Positions 7,020 to 20,222 of a stretch of DNA of 26,112 nt are shown piece by piece. Made by a program: the position numbers and the translations under genes. The stretch covers positions 1 through 26,112 of the forward strand of contig CACOWD010000009.1 in assembly GCA_902630915.1 (NCBI GenBank). The letters run 5' to 3'. The stretch is from an uncultured Pelagibacteraceae bacterium. Its GTDB lineage: Bacteria > Pseudomonadota > Alphaproteobacteria > Pelagibacterales > Pelagibacteraceae. Numbering within the stretch: position 1 is the stretch's first letter; each line of letters opens with the position of its first letter. The notes below the pieces were generated by a model. It worked only from the letters and a program-made list of their open reading frames with translations. It was not told the origin of the DNA and did no database searches.

Positions 7020-8785
7020 ATGCCGAAATTATTGAGCGGAGCAGAAATTGTTTTTAAAGCACTAGAGGACCAAAAAGTAGAATATATTTTTGGTTATCCT
7101 GGAGGTGCTGTTTTACCAATCTATGATGAATTAAAAAATCATAAATCTATTAAACATATTTTAGCTAGACATGAGCAAGGAGCAGGTCACTCAGCTGAAG
7201 GATATGCGAGATCAAGTGGTAAGCCAGGAGTTTTATTAGTTACATCTGGCCCAGGTGCAACTAATGCTGTAACTGCTTTGACAGATGCTTATATGGATTC
7301 AGTTCCTCTTGTATGTATCTCAGGACAAGTGCCAACACATTTAATCGGAACAGATGCATTTCAAGAATGCGATACGACTGGAATTACACGACCATGTACA
7401 AAACATAATTGGTTAGTAAAAGATGTAAATGATCTCTCAAGAGTTTTACACTTAGCTTTTGAGGTAGCAACAACAGGGAGACCAGGACCAGTTTTAATTG
7501 ATATTCCAAAAGATATACAATTTAAAAAAGGTAAATATAAATTTTTTAAGAACACACTTAAAAAAAAACTTAACGGCAAAGTGTCTCAAAAAACATCTAT
7601 CCAAGAATTAGATAAATTTATCGACTTGATGAAAAAATCTTCAAAGCCTATTTTTTATACAGGAGGGGGAGTTATAAATTCAGGACCCGAAGCCAGTAAA
7701 CATTTAAGGGAACTAGTTTCCCTAACTGGTTTTCCGATTACTTCAACTTTACAAGGACTTGGAGCATATCCTGGTGATGATCCACAATTTTTAGGAATGC
7801 TTGGTATGCATGGAACTTATGAAGCAAATAACGCGATGCATGACTGTGACTTAATGATAAACATTGGTGCTAGATTTGATGACAGAATTACTGGCAAGGT
7901 AGATGAATTTTCACCTGGTTCAAAAAAAATTCATGTCGATATTGATCCTTCTTCAATTGGAAAAAATATAAAAGTTGATCTTGCTATAGTTAGCGACGTT
8001 ACAGAGCTTTTGAAGTCTTTAAATAAAAGATTCAAAGAGAAAAATAAAAACTTTGTAAGTTCTAACAAGCAGAAAACATCAAAATGGTGGGAACAAATAG
8101 GAAAATGGAGAGAAAAAAAATCTTTAAATTTTATTAACAGTAATAAAGTTATAAAACCTCAACATGCAGTACAAAGGCTGTATGAGCTCACAAAAAATCA
8201 AGACACTTTTATCACGACAGAGGTCGGTCAGCACCAAATGTGGGCAGCACAGCATTATAAATTTAATAAACCTAATAGATGGATGACATCAGGTGGACTT
8301 GGAACAATGGGGTACGGACTACCAGCAGCAATCGGTGTTCAAATTGCTAATCCTGGAAAACTTGTTGTTGATATCGCAGGAGAGGCATCTGTATTAATGA
8401 CGATGCAAGAAATGTCTACAGCTGTTCAATACAGGTTACCAATAAAAATATTTATTTTAAATAACGAATACATGGGAATGGTAAGACAATGGCAAGAACT
8501 CTTACATGAAAAAAATTATTCCGAAAGTTATACTGCTGCTCTCCCAGACTTCGTTAAATTAGCAGAGTCTTATGGTTGTGTAGGTATAAGAGCAAAAACA
8601 CCTGAAGAGTTGGATGAAAAAATTAAAGAGATGATTAATGTTGATAAACCAGTAATATTTGATTGTGTTGTTGATAAAGCAGAAAATTGTTTTCCAATGA
8701 TACCTTCGGGTAAGCCACATAACCAAATGATTTTAGGCCCAGAGGAAGAGGAAGAAATATCCGATGAAGGGAAAATTTTAGTTTA

Positions 8786-8786
<1 letters not shown>
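7020..8786 (+). CDS. ilvB: Acetolactate synthase large (catalytic) subunit
   Basis: This ThDP enzyme condenses two pyruvates, or pyruvate and 2-oxobutyrate, in the first shared step of branched-chain amino-acid synthesis. It has the ThDP-activating Glu52 (ARHEQGAGHSAEGYAR), the FAD-region signature GLGAYPGDDPQFLGMLGMHG, and a C-terminal ThDP domain with GGLGTMGYGLPAAIG and NNEYMGMVRQWQ. The metal-binding motif usually written GDG/GDA reads G-E455-A-S, so the expected Asp is Glu. The 588-residue length is normal. The stop overlaps the ilvH start in TAATG, matching the obligate catalytic/regulatory pairing. An ATG at 7016 in another frame gives only a 13-codon ORF; the 7020 ATG fits the family N terminus. 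Confidence 0.96.
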
Positions 8787-10356
<1,570 letters not shown>

Positions 10357-10398
10357 CCCAAACTGAGTCTAAAACACTATCCTAAACCACATAAATAT

Positions 10399-10426
10399 TT
10401 GCAAATTCTAGCTTTGATTGTAATAT
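10399..10426 (+). promoter_or_regulatory. Possible leuA promoter
   Basis: TTGCAA (10399-10404) and TAATAT (10421-10426) are separated by 16 bases in the ilvC-leuA gap, leaving a leader of about 25 bases. The rest of the gap shows no hairpin or leader peptide. Confidence 0.4.
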
Positions 10427-10458
10427 GAGAGGCTTTAAGTTTTTACAATTTTAAAACT

Positions 10459-13066
<2,608 letters not shown>

Positions 13067-13080
13067 TTTTAAATGGATAA

Positions 13081-13926
13081 ATGTCAGTTAGTAGAGATGA
13101 TTTTAGCATAGCATTCCGTTCAGCACTTCTTCAAAGAGGTGGAGCTCAAAAATTTTCAGTTCTATCATTAATATTCTTAGCGTTAATTATATTCTTTCTA
13201 GATGTTTATGGAGTAAAATTTACAAAACCTATAAGAGGTTTCATCAATGATGTGGTTTATCGGGTAACTTTTTTAGCTTCAGCTCCCACAAGATTTTTTC
13301 CCGAAGTTGGAAAAAATTTTTCTAGTTTTTTAAATGTAAGAGAGGAAAATGAAAAGTTAAGAGCTGAATTAGAAAAATATAAATCCCTTGAATTAAATGT
13401 TGAATTCTTATCTGAAGAGAACAAAAATCTTCAAAAAATATTAGAAACAGAGTATTTTAATAAAAATTTAAGCAATATCGTTCTTGCTAAAGTCTTAGTA
13501 GATAAGAATAGTCCATTCTTGAAATCAATAATAATAAATAAAGGTACTAGAACGGGTATACTTAAAGGTATGCCTGTAACGAAAGACAATTATTTAGTTG
13601 GAAGAATAGTTGAAACAAATTATTTATCCTCAAGAGTTTTGTTATTAAATGACTTGAACAGTAGAATTCCAGTTACACTTGATGAAAGTACGCAAGCTAT
13701 TTTATCAGGTAGCGGTGCTAAAAACCCTATTCTTGAATATTTGCCAGAAGATTATGAAGTTAATGAGGAAATAAATATTTTTGCGTCTGGTAAAGATGGA
13801 ATATTTACTCCTGGCACACCTATAGGAAAAACCAATGATAAAGGAGAAGTTGAATTATTTGTTGACCCAAATCAACTTTCCTTTGTTACTGTTAACCTTA
13901 GTATTCAATCTAAAGGAAATTTGTAA
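13081..13926 (+). CDS. mreC: Rod-shape determining protein MreC
   Basis: MreC is a bitopic periplasmic scaffold linking MreB, PBP2 and RodA. One membrane span lies at about 25-45 (LSLIFLALIIFFLDVYG), followed by a coiled coil at about 92-128 with EENEKLRAELEKYKSLE-type heptads, then the beta-rich MreC domain with NKGTRTGILKGMPV and VGRIVETN. Length 281 is normal. The gene follows mreB by 14 bases and overlaps mreD by one base (TAATG). Confidence 0.93.
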   Translation: MSVSRDDFSIAFRSALLQRGGAQKFSVLSLIFLALIIFFLDVYGVKFTKPIRGFINDVVYRVTFLASAPTRFFPEVGKNFSSFLNVREENEKLRAELEKYKSLELNVEFLSEENKNLQKILETEYFNKNLSNIVLAKVLVDKNSPFLKSIIINKGTRTGILKGMPVTKDNYLVGRIVETNYLSSRVLLLNDLNSRIPVTLDESTQAILSGSGAKNPILEYLPEDYEVNEEINIFASGKDGIFTPGTPIGKTNDKGEVELFVDPNQLSFVTVNLSIQSKGNL

Positions 13927-14438
13927 TGGCAAGAGGATCTATTATTAATAAAATTTATAATGCTGGCCCTTTATTACTTTTGTATTATCTTTGCATTAGT
14001 GAAGTTGATACCAACCTTGAAAAAATTTTTGAAATTTTCACTTTAAATTTTCAAATCATATTGATCTATTTTTGGGTCTTAAAAAGACCTGAAATTATGG
14101 CTAATGGACATATCTTTGTAGCTGGATTAATAAATGACGTAGTCATGGGTTTTCCTTTGGGAATTAGTTCTTTATCATATTTAATTATAATTTTTGTAGG
14201 CACTTACGTAAGGAACAAAAGTGTGAATACCACAATCGCCTCGGATTGGTTTACGTTTTTAATAGCAATGATTTTTTCGAACATATTATTTTTTTCACTT
14301 TTAAATAATTTTTCTGACTTATCATTTCCTTTAGGGAAAATTGGTTATAATATGTTTTTCACTTTATTTATGTTTCCAATATTTTGGTTATTATTTAATC
14401 TTTATCAATTGACATTCATAGGATCACGAGATGCTTAG
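13926..14438 (+). CDS. mreD: Rod-shape determining membrane protein MreD
   Basis: A 170-residue integral membrane protein with about five hydrophobic spans and very little soluble sequence. Sequence conservation of MreD is weak, but the segment GLINDVVMGFPLGISSLSYL is the recognisable MreD signature, and the position between mreC and mrdA is decisive. It completes the MreBCD membrane assembly. It starts in TAATG with mreC and overlaps mrdA by 8 bases, implying coupled translation. Confidence 0.9.
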   Translation: MARGSIINKIYNAGPLLLLYYLCISEVDTNLEKIFEIFTLNFQIILIYFWVLKRPEIMANGHIFVAGLINDVVMGFPLGISSLSYLIIIFVGTYVRNKSVNTTIASDWFTFLIAMIFSNILFFSLLNNFSDLSFPLGKIGYNMFFTLFMFPIFWLLFNLYQLTFIGSRDA

Positions 14439-16365
14439 TTCAAGTTCAGGGAATACAGTTATTAAATCAAAATTAATTAGTCGAAGAATGTTTTTGCTTA
14501 CAGCAGCAAAAGCAGTTGTAATGGTAGGAATAATTGGTCGATTAGTATCACTACAAATTAATGAAAGGACAAAATATAAAACTTTATCCGATAAAAATAG
14601 ATTTAGAGAATGGAAATTAGCACCCGAAAGAGGTGTCATCAAAGATTTTTATGATAAAGAAATTGCATCTAATGAACAAGTATATCAGGTGCATTTAATC
14701 CCAGAAAATTCAAAAGACATTGAAAAACTTTTTGTTAGATTAAGAACAATTTTAAATATAACTGACAAAAGATTGTTTTATTTAAGAAGAATAATTGCGA
14801 AGCAAAAACCTTGGGAACCTATTATTATATCTGACAATATAACCTGGTCAGAATTTTCTAGATTAAATTTATTTTTACATGAGTTACAAGGAGTCAAGCC
14901 AGTTGTATCAGTAGCAAGAATGTATCCAGACAACTCATCAGCACATATATTAGGATATGTATCTCAAGTAAGCGCTAAGGATTTACAGACTAAGAAATAT
15001 TTAAAAGATCTACATGTTCCAGGAATGAGTATTGGCAAAACTGGACTTGAACGAAAATTAGATGAGAAAATTATCGGGAAAATAGGGTTTCAAAGATATG
15101 AAGTCAATGCATATGGTAAGAGAATAAGACAAATTGTGGAAGATGAAGGTCAAGCAGGAAAAAACTTTAAAACTACATTAGATTTTGAAGTTCAAAAATT
15201 TACAAGTGAACTATTAAAAGATCAAGCAGCCTCTGTATGTGTAATGGATATATATAACGGAGATATTGTTTCTATGGTGTCTTCACCAACATTTGAACCC
15301 AATGAATTTGTTCATGGGTTAGATAAAAAATATTGGAATTCTTTAATAAAAAATGAGTTAAGGCCTCTTACAAACAAAACAATTTCAGGATTATATCCTC
15401 CTGGCTCAACGATCAAAACTTTAGTAGCTTTAAGCGCTTTAGAAAATGGTATTATTAAACCATTAGATACTTTTAGATGTAAAGGAAAAATAGAACTCTA
15501 TGGAGAAAAATTTCATTGCTGGGAAAAAGATGGTCATGGAATAGTTAATCTAAGAAAAGGAATTCAACGATCATGTGATGTGTATTTTTATGAAGTAGCA
15601 AGAAAATTAGGTGTAGACAGATTATCCGAAACTGCTAAAAAATTTGGTTTAGGAAAAAAGGTCCTTGATGGATTTATAGAGGAAAGATCAGGAGTAGTTC
15701 CAAATACCAAATGGAAGAAAAAATTTATAGGGCAGAATTGGTACCTAGGGGAAACTTTACACTCAGGTATTGGCCAGGGATATTTTCAGAGTACACCTAT
15801 ACAATTATGTTTAATGACAGCACAAATTGCTAATGGAGGTTTTGAAATTAAACCAAGAATAATTTTTGATGAAAAAAATAATAATCTTAGAAATTATTTA
15901 AAATATAAAAATGAAAATCCTAATGAGCCGTTACCTATAGATTTATTAGTTTCAAATTTCGATTTAAAACCTCTTTTTAAAAATCAAGAACATATAAACT
16001 TGATCAAAGATGCTATGTACTCTTCATCCAACGAACCAGGCGGCACCTCTTTTAGACACAGAATTGAAAACAAGAAGTTTACTTTTGCTGGTAAAACTGG
16101 TTCCTCACAAATAAAAAGATTTACAGAAGCTCAAAGAGAAGCAGAGGTAAAACAAGAAAGCTTACCTTACAAAGATAGAGATCATGCTCTATTTGTAGCT
16201 TTTGCTCCTTACAAAGACCCTAAGTATGCAATTAGTGTTTTAGTTGAACATGGAGGTTCGGGAGGTAAAGCTGCAGCACCTATAGCAAAAAAAGTTATAA
16301 AAAAAGTTTTAGAGAGACATGAGTTAAGACAAAGAGTAAATGATTTAATTGGAGAAAATGTTTAA
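14431..16365 (+). CDS. mrdA: Penicillin-binding protein 2 (elongasome transpeptidase)
   Basis: PBP2 cross-links new peptidoglycan during cell elongation. It is a class B PBP: short cytosolic tail, one membrane span (about 22-42), a pedestal domain with RLAPERG-like LAPERGVIKD (63-72), and the transpeptidase domain. Active-site motifs are S326-TIK329 (PPGSTIK), S381-C-D383 and K555-T-G557 (AGKTGSSQ). Length 644 is normal. The first ATG overlaps mreD; the protein begins in low-complexity Ser before the basic SRRM segment, so a start a few codons later is possible. One-base overlap with rodA (TAATG) pairs the transpeptidase with its glycosyltransferase partner. Confidence 0.96.
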   Translation: MLSSSSGNTVIKSKLISRRMFLLTAAKAVVMVGIIGRLVSLQINERTKYKTLSDKNRFREWKLAPERGVIKDFYDKEIASNEQVYQVHLIPENSKDIEKLFVRLRTILNITDKRLFYLRRIIAKQKPWEPIIISDNITWSEFSRLNLFLHELQGVKPVVSVARMYPDNSSAHILGYVSQVSAKDLQTKKYLKDLHVPGMSIGKTGLERKLDEKIIGKIGFQRYEVNAYGKRIRQIVEDEGQAGKNFKTTLDFEVQKFTSELLKDQAASVCVMDIYNGDIVSMVSSPTFEPNEFVHGLDKKYWNSLIKNELRPLTNKTISGLYPPGSTIKTLVALSALENGIIKPLDTFRCKGKIELYGEKFHCWEKDGHGIVNLRKGIQRSCDVYFYEVARKLGVDRLSETAKKFGLGKKVLDGFIEERSGVVPNTKWKKKFIGQNWYLGETLHSGIGQGYFQSTPIQLCLMTAQIANGGFEIKPRIIFDEKNNNLRNYLKYKNENPNEPLPIDLLVSNFDLKPLFKNQEHINLIKDAMYSSSNEPGGTSFRHRIENKKFTFAGKTGSSQIKRFTEAQREAEVKQESLPYKDRDHALFVAFAPYKDPKYAISVLVEHGGSGGKAAAPIAKKVIKKVLERHELRQRVNDLIGENV

Positions 16366-17489
16366 TGTTTAGAACAAGGTCTATACAATCATCACTGTCC
16401 TTAAAAGATAAAATACTTTCTATAGATTATATCTTAGTAATTTCTATATTCATTTTAGGATTAGTGAGTATACTAGCAATGTATTCGACTGATGGCGGAG
16501 AATTTAATTATCATACCAAAAGTCATATCCTTAGGTTTTTTGTTTTTTTTGGTATGTTTTTATTATTTTCACTTGTTCAAATAAGATTTTGGCACAGTCA
16601 AAGTTATTTGATTTATATAATCTTTTTCTTATTGCTTTTAGGAGTAAAATATTTTGGATTAACTTCTTCTGGTTCTAAACGATGGCTTGATCTTTATTTT
16701 ATGAATTTACAACCTTCAGAATTAATGAAAATAGGTTTGATTTTATTTTTAGCAAAATATTACCATCGAACCTCAATAGAAAATATAAATAGTGTTAGAT
16801 ATTTATTTATACCGATAGTTGTTCTTGTAGCACCTATACTTCTTGTAGCTACGCAACCAGATCTTGGTACCTCTATATTGATTGCTGCTGGAGGCGTTAC
16901 AGTTGCATGGTTGGCTGGAGTAAGGGTAAAATTTTTCACAATTTCAGGATTAGCTTTTCTTGCCTTACTTCCAATAGCTATTTCCTTTTTAAAACCTTAT
17001 CAAAAATCCAGAATTTTAACTTTTTTAAACCCTGAAAGAGATCCTCTAGGTGCTGGATACCAAATAATCCAGTCAAAAATCGCTATCGGCTCAGGTGGAT
17101 TGTTCGGCAAAGGATTTTTACAAGGCTCCCAAAGTTATTTAGACTATCTACCTGAGAAACACACAGATTTTATTTTTACACTTTTCTCAGAGGAATTTGG
17201 CTTTTTTGGATCAATATTTATTCTAATTTTATATGGAATTATAGTTTGGAGATTGATTAAAATTGGTGATGTAACACGTTCAAGCTTTGGGAAATTATAT
17301 TGCTATAGTTTTGCTACAGCATTTTTTATTTATGTTGTTGTAAATATGATGATGGTTTTAGGACTATTACCGATCGTTGGTTCTCCTTTACCAATAATGT
17401 CTTACGGAGGATCGTCAATGATGGCTATAATGCTTGGTTTAAGTGTTGCAATGTCTTGTAGGGTTTACAAAGATACCCCGGTGAATTAA
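16365..17489 (+). CDS. rodA: Peptidoglycan glycosyltransferase RodA (SEDS family)
   Basis: RodA is the SEDS-family polymerase that builds glycan strands from lipid II together with PBP2. About ten membrane spans are visible. Family landmarks are GSKRWLDLYFMNLQPSE (Trp107), TQPDLGTS (163-170), the ISGSGG-like AIGSGGLFGKGF and the periplasmic EKHTDFIFTLFSEEFGF, whose Asp268 corresponds to the catalytic Asp of SEDS enzymes. GLLPIVGSPLPIMSYGGSSM closes the protein, as in RodA/FtsW. Length 374 is normal. It shares TAATG with mrdA. Confidence 0.96.
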   Translation: MFRTRSIQSSLSLKDKILSIDYILVISIFILGLVSILAMYSTDGGEFNYHTKSHILRFFVFFGMFLLFSLVQIRFWHSQSYLIYIIFFLLLLGVKYFGLTSSGSKRWLDLYFMNLQPSELMKIGLILFLAKYYHRTSIENINSVRYLFIPIVVLVAPILLVATQPDLGTSILIAAGGVTVAWLAGVRVKFFTISGLAFLALLPIAISFLKPYQKSRILTFLNPERDPLGAGYQIIQSKIAIGSGGLFGKGFLQGSQSYLDYLPEKHTDFIFTLFSEEFGFFGSIFILILYGIIVWRLIKIGDVTRSSFGKLYCYSFATAFFIYVVVNMMMVLGLLPIVGSPLPIMSYGGSSMMAIMLGLSVAMSCRVYKDTPVN

Positions 17490-17554
17490 GACCTATTATG
17501 AACAAATTTAGTTTATTTAAGTGCTTGTATATTTTTAAAATAGGTGGTTAGTTT

Positions 17555-18019
17555 ATGAAAAAAATTATGTTTGGTGATAAGAAAAACAAGCTTACTGACT
17601 CAGAAAGATCGCTTATAAGTGAAACAGTAAGCATAGAAGGAACTATAAATAGCTCTGGCGCAATTGATGTAGCGGGTTTAGTTAAAGGTCCGGTTTATTC
17701 CAAAGAAATTATAATTAGAGAAACTGGATCAATCACAGGTTCTATAGAGGGAGATCGAGTAGAAATTCACGGTCATTTAGATGGTAAAGTCGCAGGACAA
17801 GACGTTGTGATAGGTAGCACAGGCACAGTTAAGGGAGATATAGAATTTGGAAATAATTTAAAAACAGAAAACGGAGCTGATATCGATGGTTACATTAAGA
17901 AAACAAACAAATCCAAGTCTACATTAACAGGTGATTTCTTATTTAAGAAGAAAGATAAAAAAGAATCATCAGAGTTAGAGGATAGACCAGAAGTGGTAAA
18001 TAAAGAAGCTCTAGTATAA
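17555..18019 (+). CDS. Bactofilin (polymer-forming cytoskeletal protein)
   Basis: Bactofilins (DUF583/CcmA family) form nucleotide-independent beta-helix filaments, often membrane-bound, and guide cell-wall enzymes. The 154-residue protein has a central right-handed beta-helix of repeating short strands with regular glycines (about 30-112; for example VEIHGHLDGKVAGQDVVIGS) and unstructured Lys/Glu-rich tails. No membrane span is present. The start ATG is preceded by AGGTGG; a second in-frame ATG is 5 codons inside. It lies 65 bases after rodA, placing a second cytoskeletal element beside the MreB system; a role in morphology is inferred from this location. Confidence 0.9.
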   Translation: MKKIMFGDKKNKLTDSERSLISETVSIEGTINSSGAIDVAGLVKGPVYSKEIIIRETGSITGSIEGDRVEIHGHLDGKVAGQDVVIGSTGTVKGDIEFGNNLKTENGADIDGYIKKTNKSKSTLTGDFLFKKKDKKESSELEDRPEVVNKEALV

Positions 18020-18052
18020 TCTACCGCACTACTAATTTTCAATTTAATACAA

Positions 18053-18058
18053 TATAAT
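18053..18058 (+). promoter_or_regulatory. Consensus -10 box immediately before the DadA-like gene
   Basis: A perfect TATAAT ends 6 bases before the ATG at 18065, and no ribosome binding site is present, so the transcript would start at the start codon. I see no good -35 at 16-18 bases spacing. Confidence 0.4.
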
Positions 18059-18064
18059 TTCCTA

Positions 18065-19324
18065 ATGGAAAATTATAAATGTAAGTCCGTGGGTATAATC
18101 GGTTCTGGGATCCAAGGAGTTTGTATAGGGCTTCAATTAATTAAAAAAGGCATACCAGTAACTTTATTTGATAGAAACGACCCTTTATCTTTTGAATTTA
18201 AAGCAGCGTCATATGGAAATGCAGGACACTTTTCTCCTTATGCAGTAATTCAGTTTAACAGGCCAGATATTTTATATGATGTTCCAAAAATGCTAATGAG
18301 TTCTTACGGTCCTTTAGCTTTAAAATGGAATTATGTTCCAAAAATGTTTTATTGGTTTTATCATTATTTAAAAAATTGTAACAAAAAATCAATGTTACAT
18401 ACTGCAAAATATATGCACCAAATTTTAGATCGTTCATTAGACGCTTATGAGGAAGTTTTTAAGGAAATAGATACTACTGGACTTGTAGAAAAAAAAGGTA
18501 TTATTTATGTCTGGACAAACCAGAATTTAAAAAGCAGGAATTTAGAAATTAAAATTAGAGATGATTTAGGAGTAAAGCAAAAACTTCTTACTCGCGAAGA
18601 GATTTTAGAATTAGAGCCAAATTTGAGTCCAGTTTTTGATGCAGGTGTTTTATATGACTATGCGATGCACGCTAGAGATCCTCACGGTATTTTAAAAAAT
18701 TTGTTTAAATTATTTATAAAAAGAGGAGGAAAGTTTATACAAACAGATATTAAAAATCTTGAGCAAATATCAGTAAATGAAACTGTAATAAGATCTGAGA
18801 GTGAAGAATATAAGTTTGAAAAATCAGTTATTGCTTCAGGAGCTTTTTCAAAAAAACTCACAGATCAATTAGGCGAAAATATCCCTCTTGATACAGAAAG
18901 GGGTTACCATGTCCATTTTAAAAACCAAGACCACTTAATAACTAGACCTGTAATTTTTTTAGATAGAGGTTTTGGGATGACACCAATGAATCAAGGTCTA
19001 AGAGCTGTTGGAACAGTTGAATTAGGAGGCCTAAAAAATCCTCCCTCAGAAAAAAGAATTAATTATATTATCAATTGCGCTAAAGAATTATTACCACAAC
19101 TTGGAAGTCATCATGATGAATGGTTAGGTTTTAGACCAACTTTACCAGATTTTTTACCTATATTAGGCCCATCTTTAAAAAACAAGAATATAATATATGC
19201 TTTTGGCCATCAACATTTAGGCTGGACTCTAGGCGCAATTACAGGCAAGATAATTTCTGGAATTGTCTCAGGAGAAAAAACAAACTTAGATTTAGATCCG
19301 TACAGTTCAAAAAGATTCAATTAG
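18065..19324 (+). CDS. FAD-dependent amino-acid oxidoreductase (DAO/DadA family)
   Basis: A flavoprotein of the D-amino-acid oxidase superfamily that probably oxidises an amine or amino acid at the membrane and passes electrons to the respiratory chain. The FAD Rossmann motif is GIIGSGIQGVCIGLQLIKKG (about 9-28) with the acidic end of strand 2 in LFDRNDP. The DadA-like GNAGHFSPYAV segment, the ERGYHVHF segment and the C-terminal FAD motif GFRPTLPDFLPILG and GHQHLGWTLG are present. Length 419 fits DadA. The substrate cannot be read from sequence; D-amino acids, N-methyl amino acids or hydroxyproline are all possible. It leads a tight set with an EamA transporter and a D-2-hydroxyacid dehydrogenase. 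Confidence 0.88.
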   Translation: MENYKCKSVGIIGSGIQGVCIGLQLIKKGIPVTLFDRNDPLSFEFKAASYGNAGHFSPYAVIQFNRPDILYDVPKMLMSSYGPLALKWNYVPKMFYWFYHYLKNCNKKSMLHTAKYMHQILDRSLDAYEEVFKEIDTTGLVEKKGIIYVWTNQNLKSRNLEIKIRDDLGVKQKLLTREEILELEPNLSPVFDAGVLYDYAMHARDPHGILKNLFKLFIKRGGKFIQTDIKNLEQISVNETVIRSESEEYKFEKSVIASGAFSKKLTDQLGENIPLDTERGYHVHFKNQDHLITRPVIFLDRGFGMTPMNQGLRAVGTVELGGLKNPPSEKRINYIINCAKELLPQLGSHHDEWLGFRPTLPDFLPILGPSLKNKNIIYAFGHQHLGWTLGAITGKIISGIVSGEKTNLDLDPYSSKRFN

Positions 19325-20222
19325 AAATTTTCTGTCAAAAAATTATTTAGCTTATACTTTTCTTACATTTGCAGCTTTATTCTGGTCAGGAAATTTTATT
19401 ATCGGTAAATTCGCAACTTTATTTGAAGTTCCGCCACTAACTCTAAATTTTTTAAGATGGGTTATGGTATGGCTTATTTTAATACCTTTTACAATTAAAG
19501 AAATATTATCAAAGAAAAACTATATCAAACAAAACTTTTTTGTAATTGGTTTTATGGGAATATTATCAATAAGCACCTTTAATTCAGTGGTTTATTTTGC
19601 TTTAAACTTTACCCAAGTTATAAATGCGGTTTTAATGTTAGCTGCAATACCTCCGATGATAATAATTTTTTCATCAATAATGAAAATCGAAAAAACAAAT
19701 ATATTTCAAATATCTGGATTATTCTTATCAATATTTGGAGTTGGAACAATTATTTCAAATGCAGATATCCAAAAAATAATTTCTTTAAGTTTTAATAAGG
19801 GTGATATATGGATGATTGTTTGTGTTTTGAGTTGGTCTCTATATTCCACTTTACTAAAAAAAAATAAATTTAAATTATCTCAATTTTCTTTAATTCAAAT
19901 TATGGTAACTGTAGGATTGATATTTTTAGTTCCACAATTTTTATATGAACGATCAATTGGATTTGATATAAATATTAATAAAGCTTTTATCTTAATTTTA
20001 ATTTATGTAGTTATCTTTCCCGCAATAGCAGCTTATTATTGTTGGCAAAAAGCAATAGAACTTATAGGGCCTAACAGATCGTCAATGTTTATTCAATTAA
20101 TGCCGCTTTTTAGTGCCTTAATGGCAATTATAATTTTTAAAGAAAAATTTCAATTTTTTCATTTTATTGGAGCATCTTTTATTATATCTGGTATTTATTT
20201 ATCAAATAGGAAAACTCAATGA
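19320..20222 (+). CDS. EamA/DMT-family transporter with non-canonical start
   Basis: A drug/metabolite-type exporter with about ten membrane helices in two EamA repeats; the second repeat begins near GDIWMIVCVLSWSLYSTLLKK and ends with PLFSALMAIIIFKEKF. The first ATG is at 19464, but the same frame is open back to 19296 and encodes a perfect EamA N terminus: LAYTFLTFAALFWSGNFIIGK. Starting at 19464 would delete the first helix. No ATG, GTG or TTG occurs in this extension; candidates are ATT at 19320, which overlaps the upstream TAG and gives (M)RNFLSKNYLAY, or CTG at 19332. From 19320 the protein has about 300 residues, the normal EamA length. Substrate unknown. It overlaps the next gene by ATGA. 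Confidence 0.75.
   Translation: MRNFLSKNYLAYTFLTFAALFWSGNFIIGKFATLFEVPPLTLNFLRWVMVWLILIPFTIKEILSKKNYIKQNFFVIGFMGILSISTFNSVVYFALNFTQVINAVLMLAAIPPMIIIFSSIMKIEKTNIFQISGLFLSIFGVGTIISNADIQKIISLSFNKGDIWMIVCVLSWSLYSTLLKKNKFKLSQFSLIQIMVTVGLIFLVPQFLYERSIGFDININKAFILILIYVVIFPAIAAYYCWQKAIELIGPNRSSMFIQLMPLFSALMAIIIFKEKFQFFHFIGASFIISGIYLSNRKTQ

Noticed and set aside
7016..7057. 13-codon frame starting at the ATG just before ilvB, as a possible attenuator peptide
   Set aside because: It encodes MNAEIIERSRNCF, overlaps the ilvB coding start, and is not enriched in branched-chain codons in a regulatory pattern; no alternative hairpins are seen.
10357..10458. ilvC-leuA gap as a leucine attenuator or riboswitch
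   Set aside because: No leucine-codon leader ORF, no terminator hairpin and no aptamer-like conserved segment could be found; only a possible promoter.
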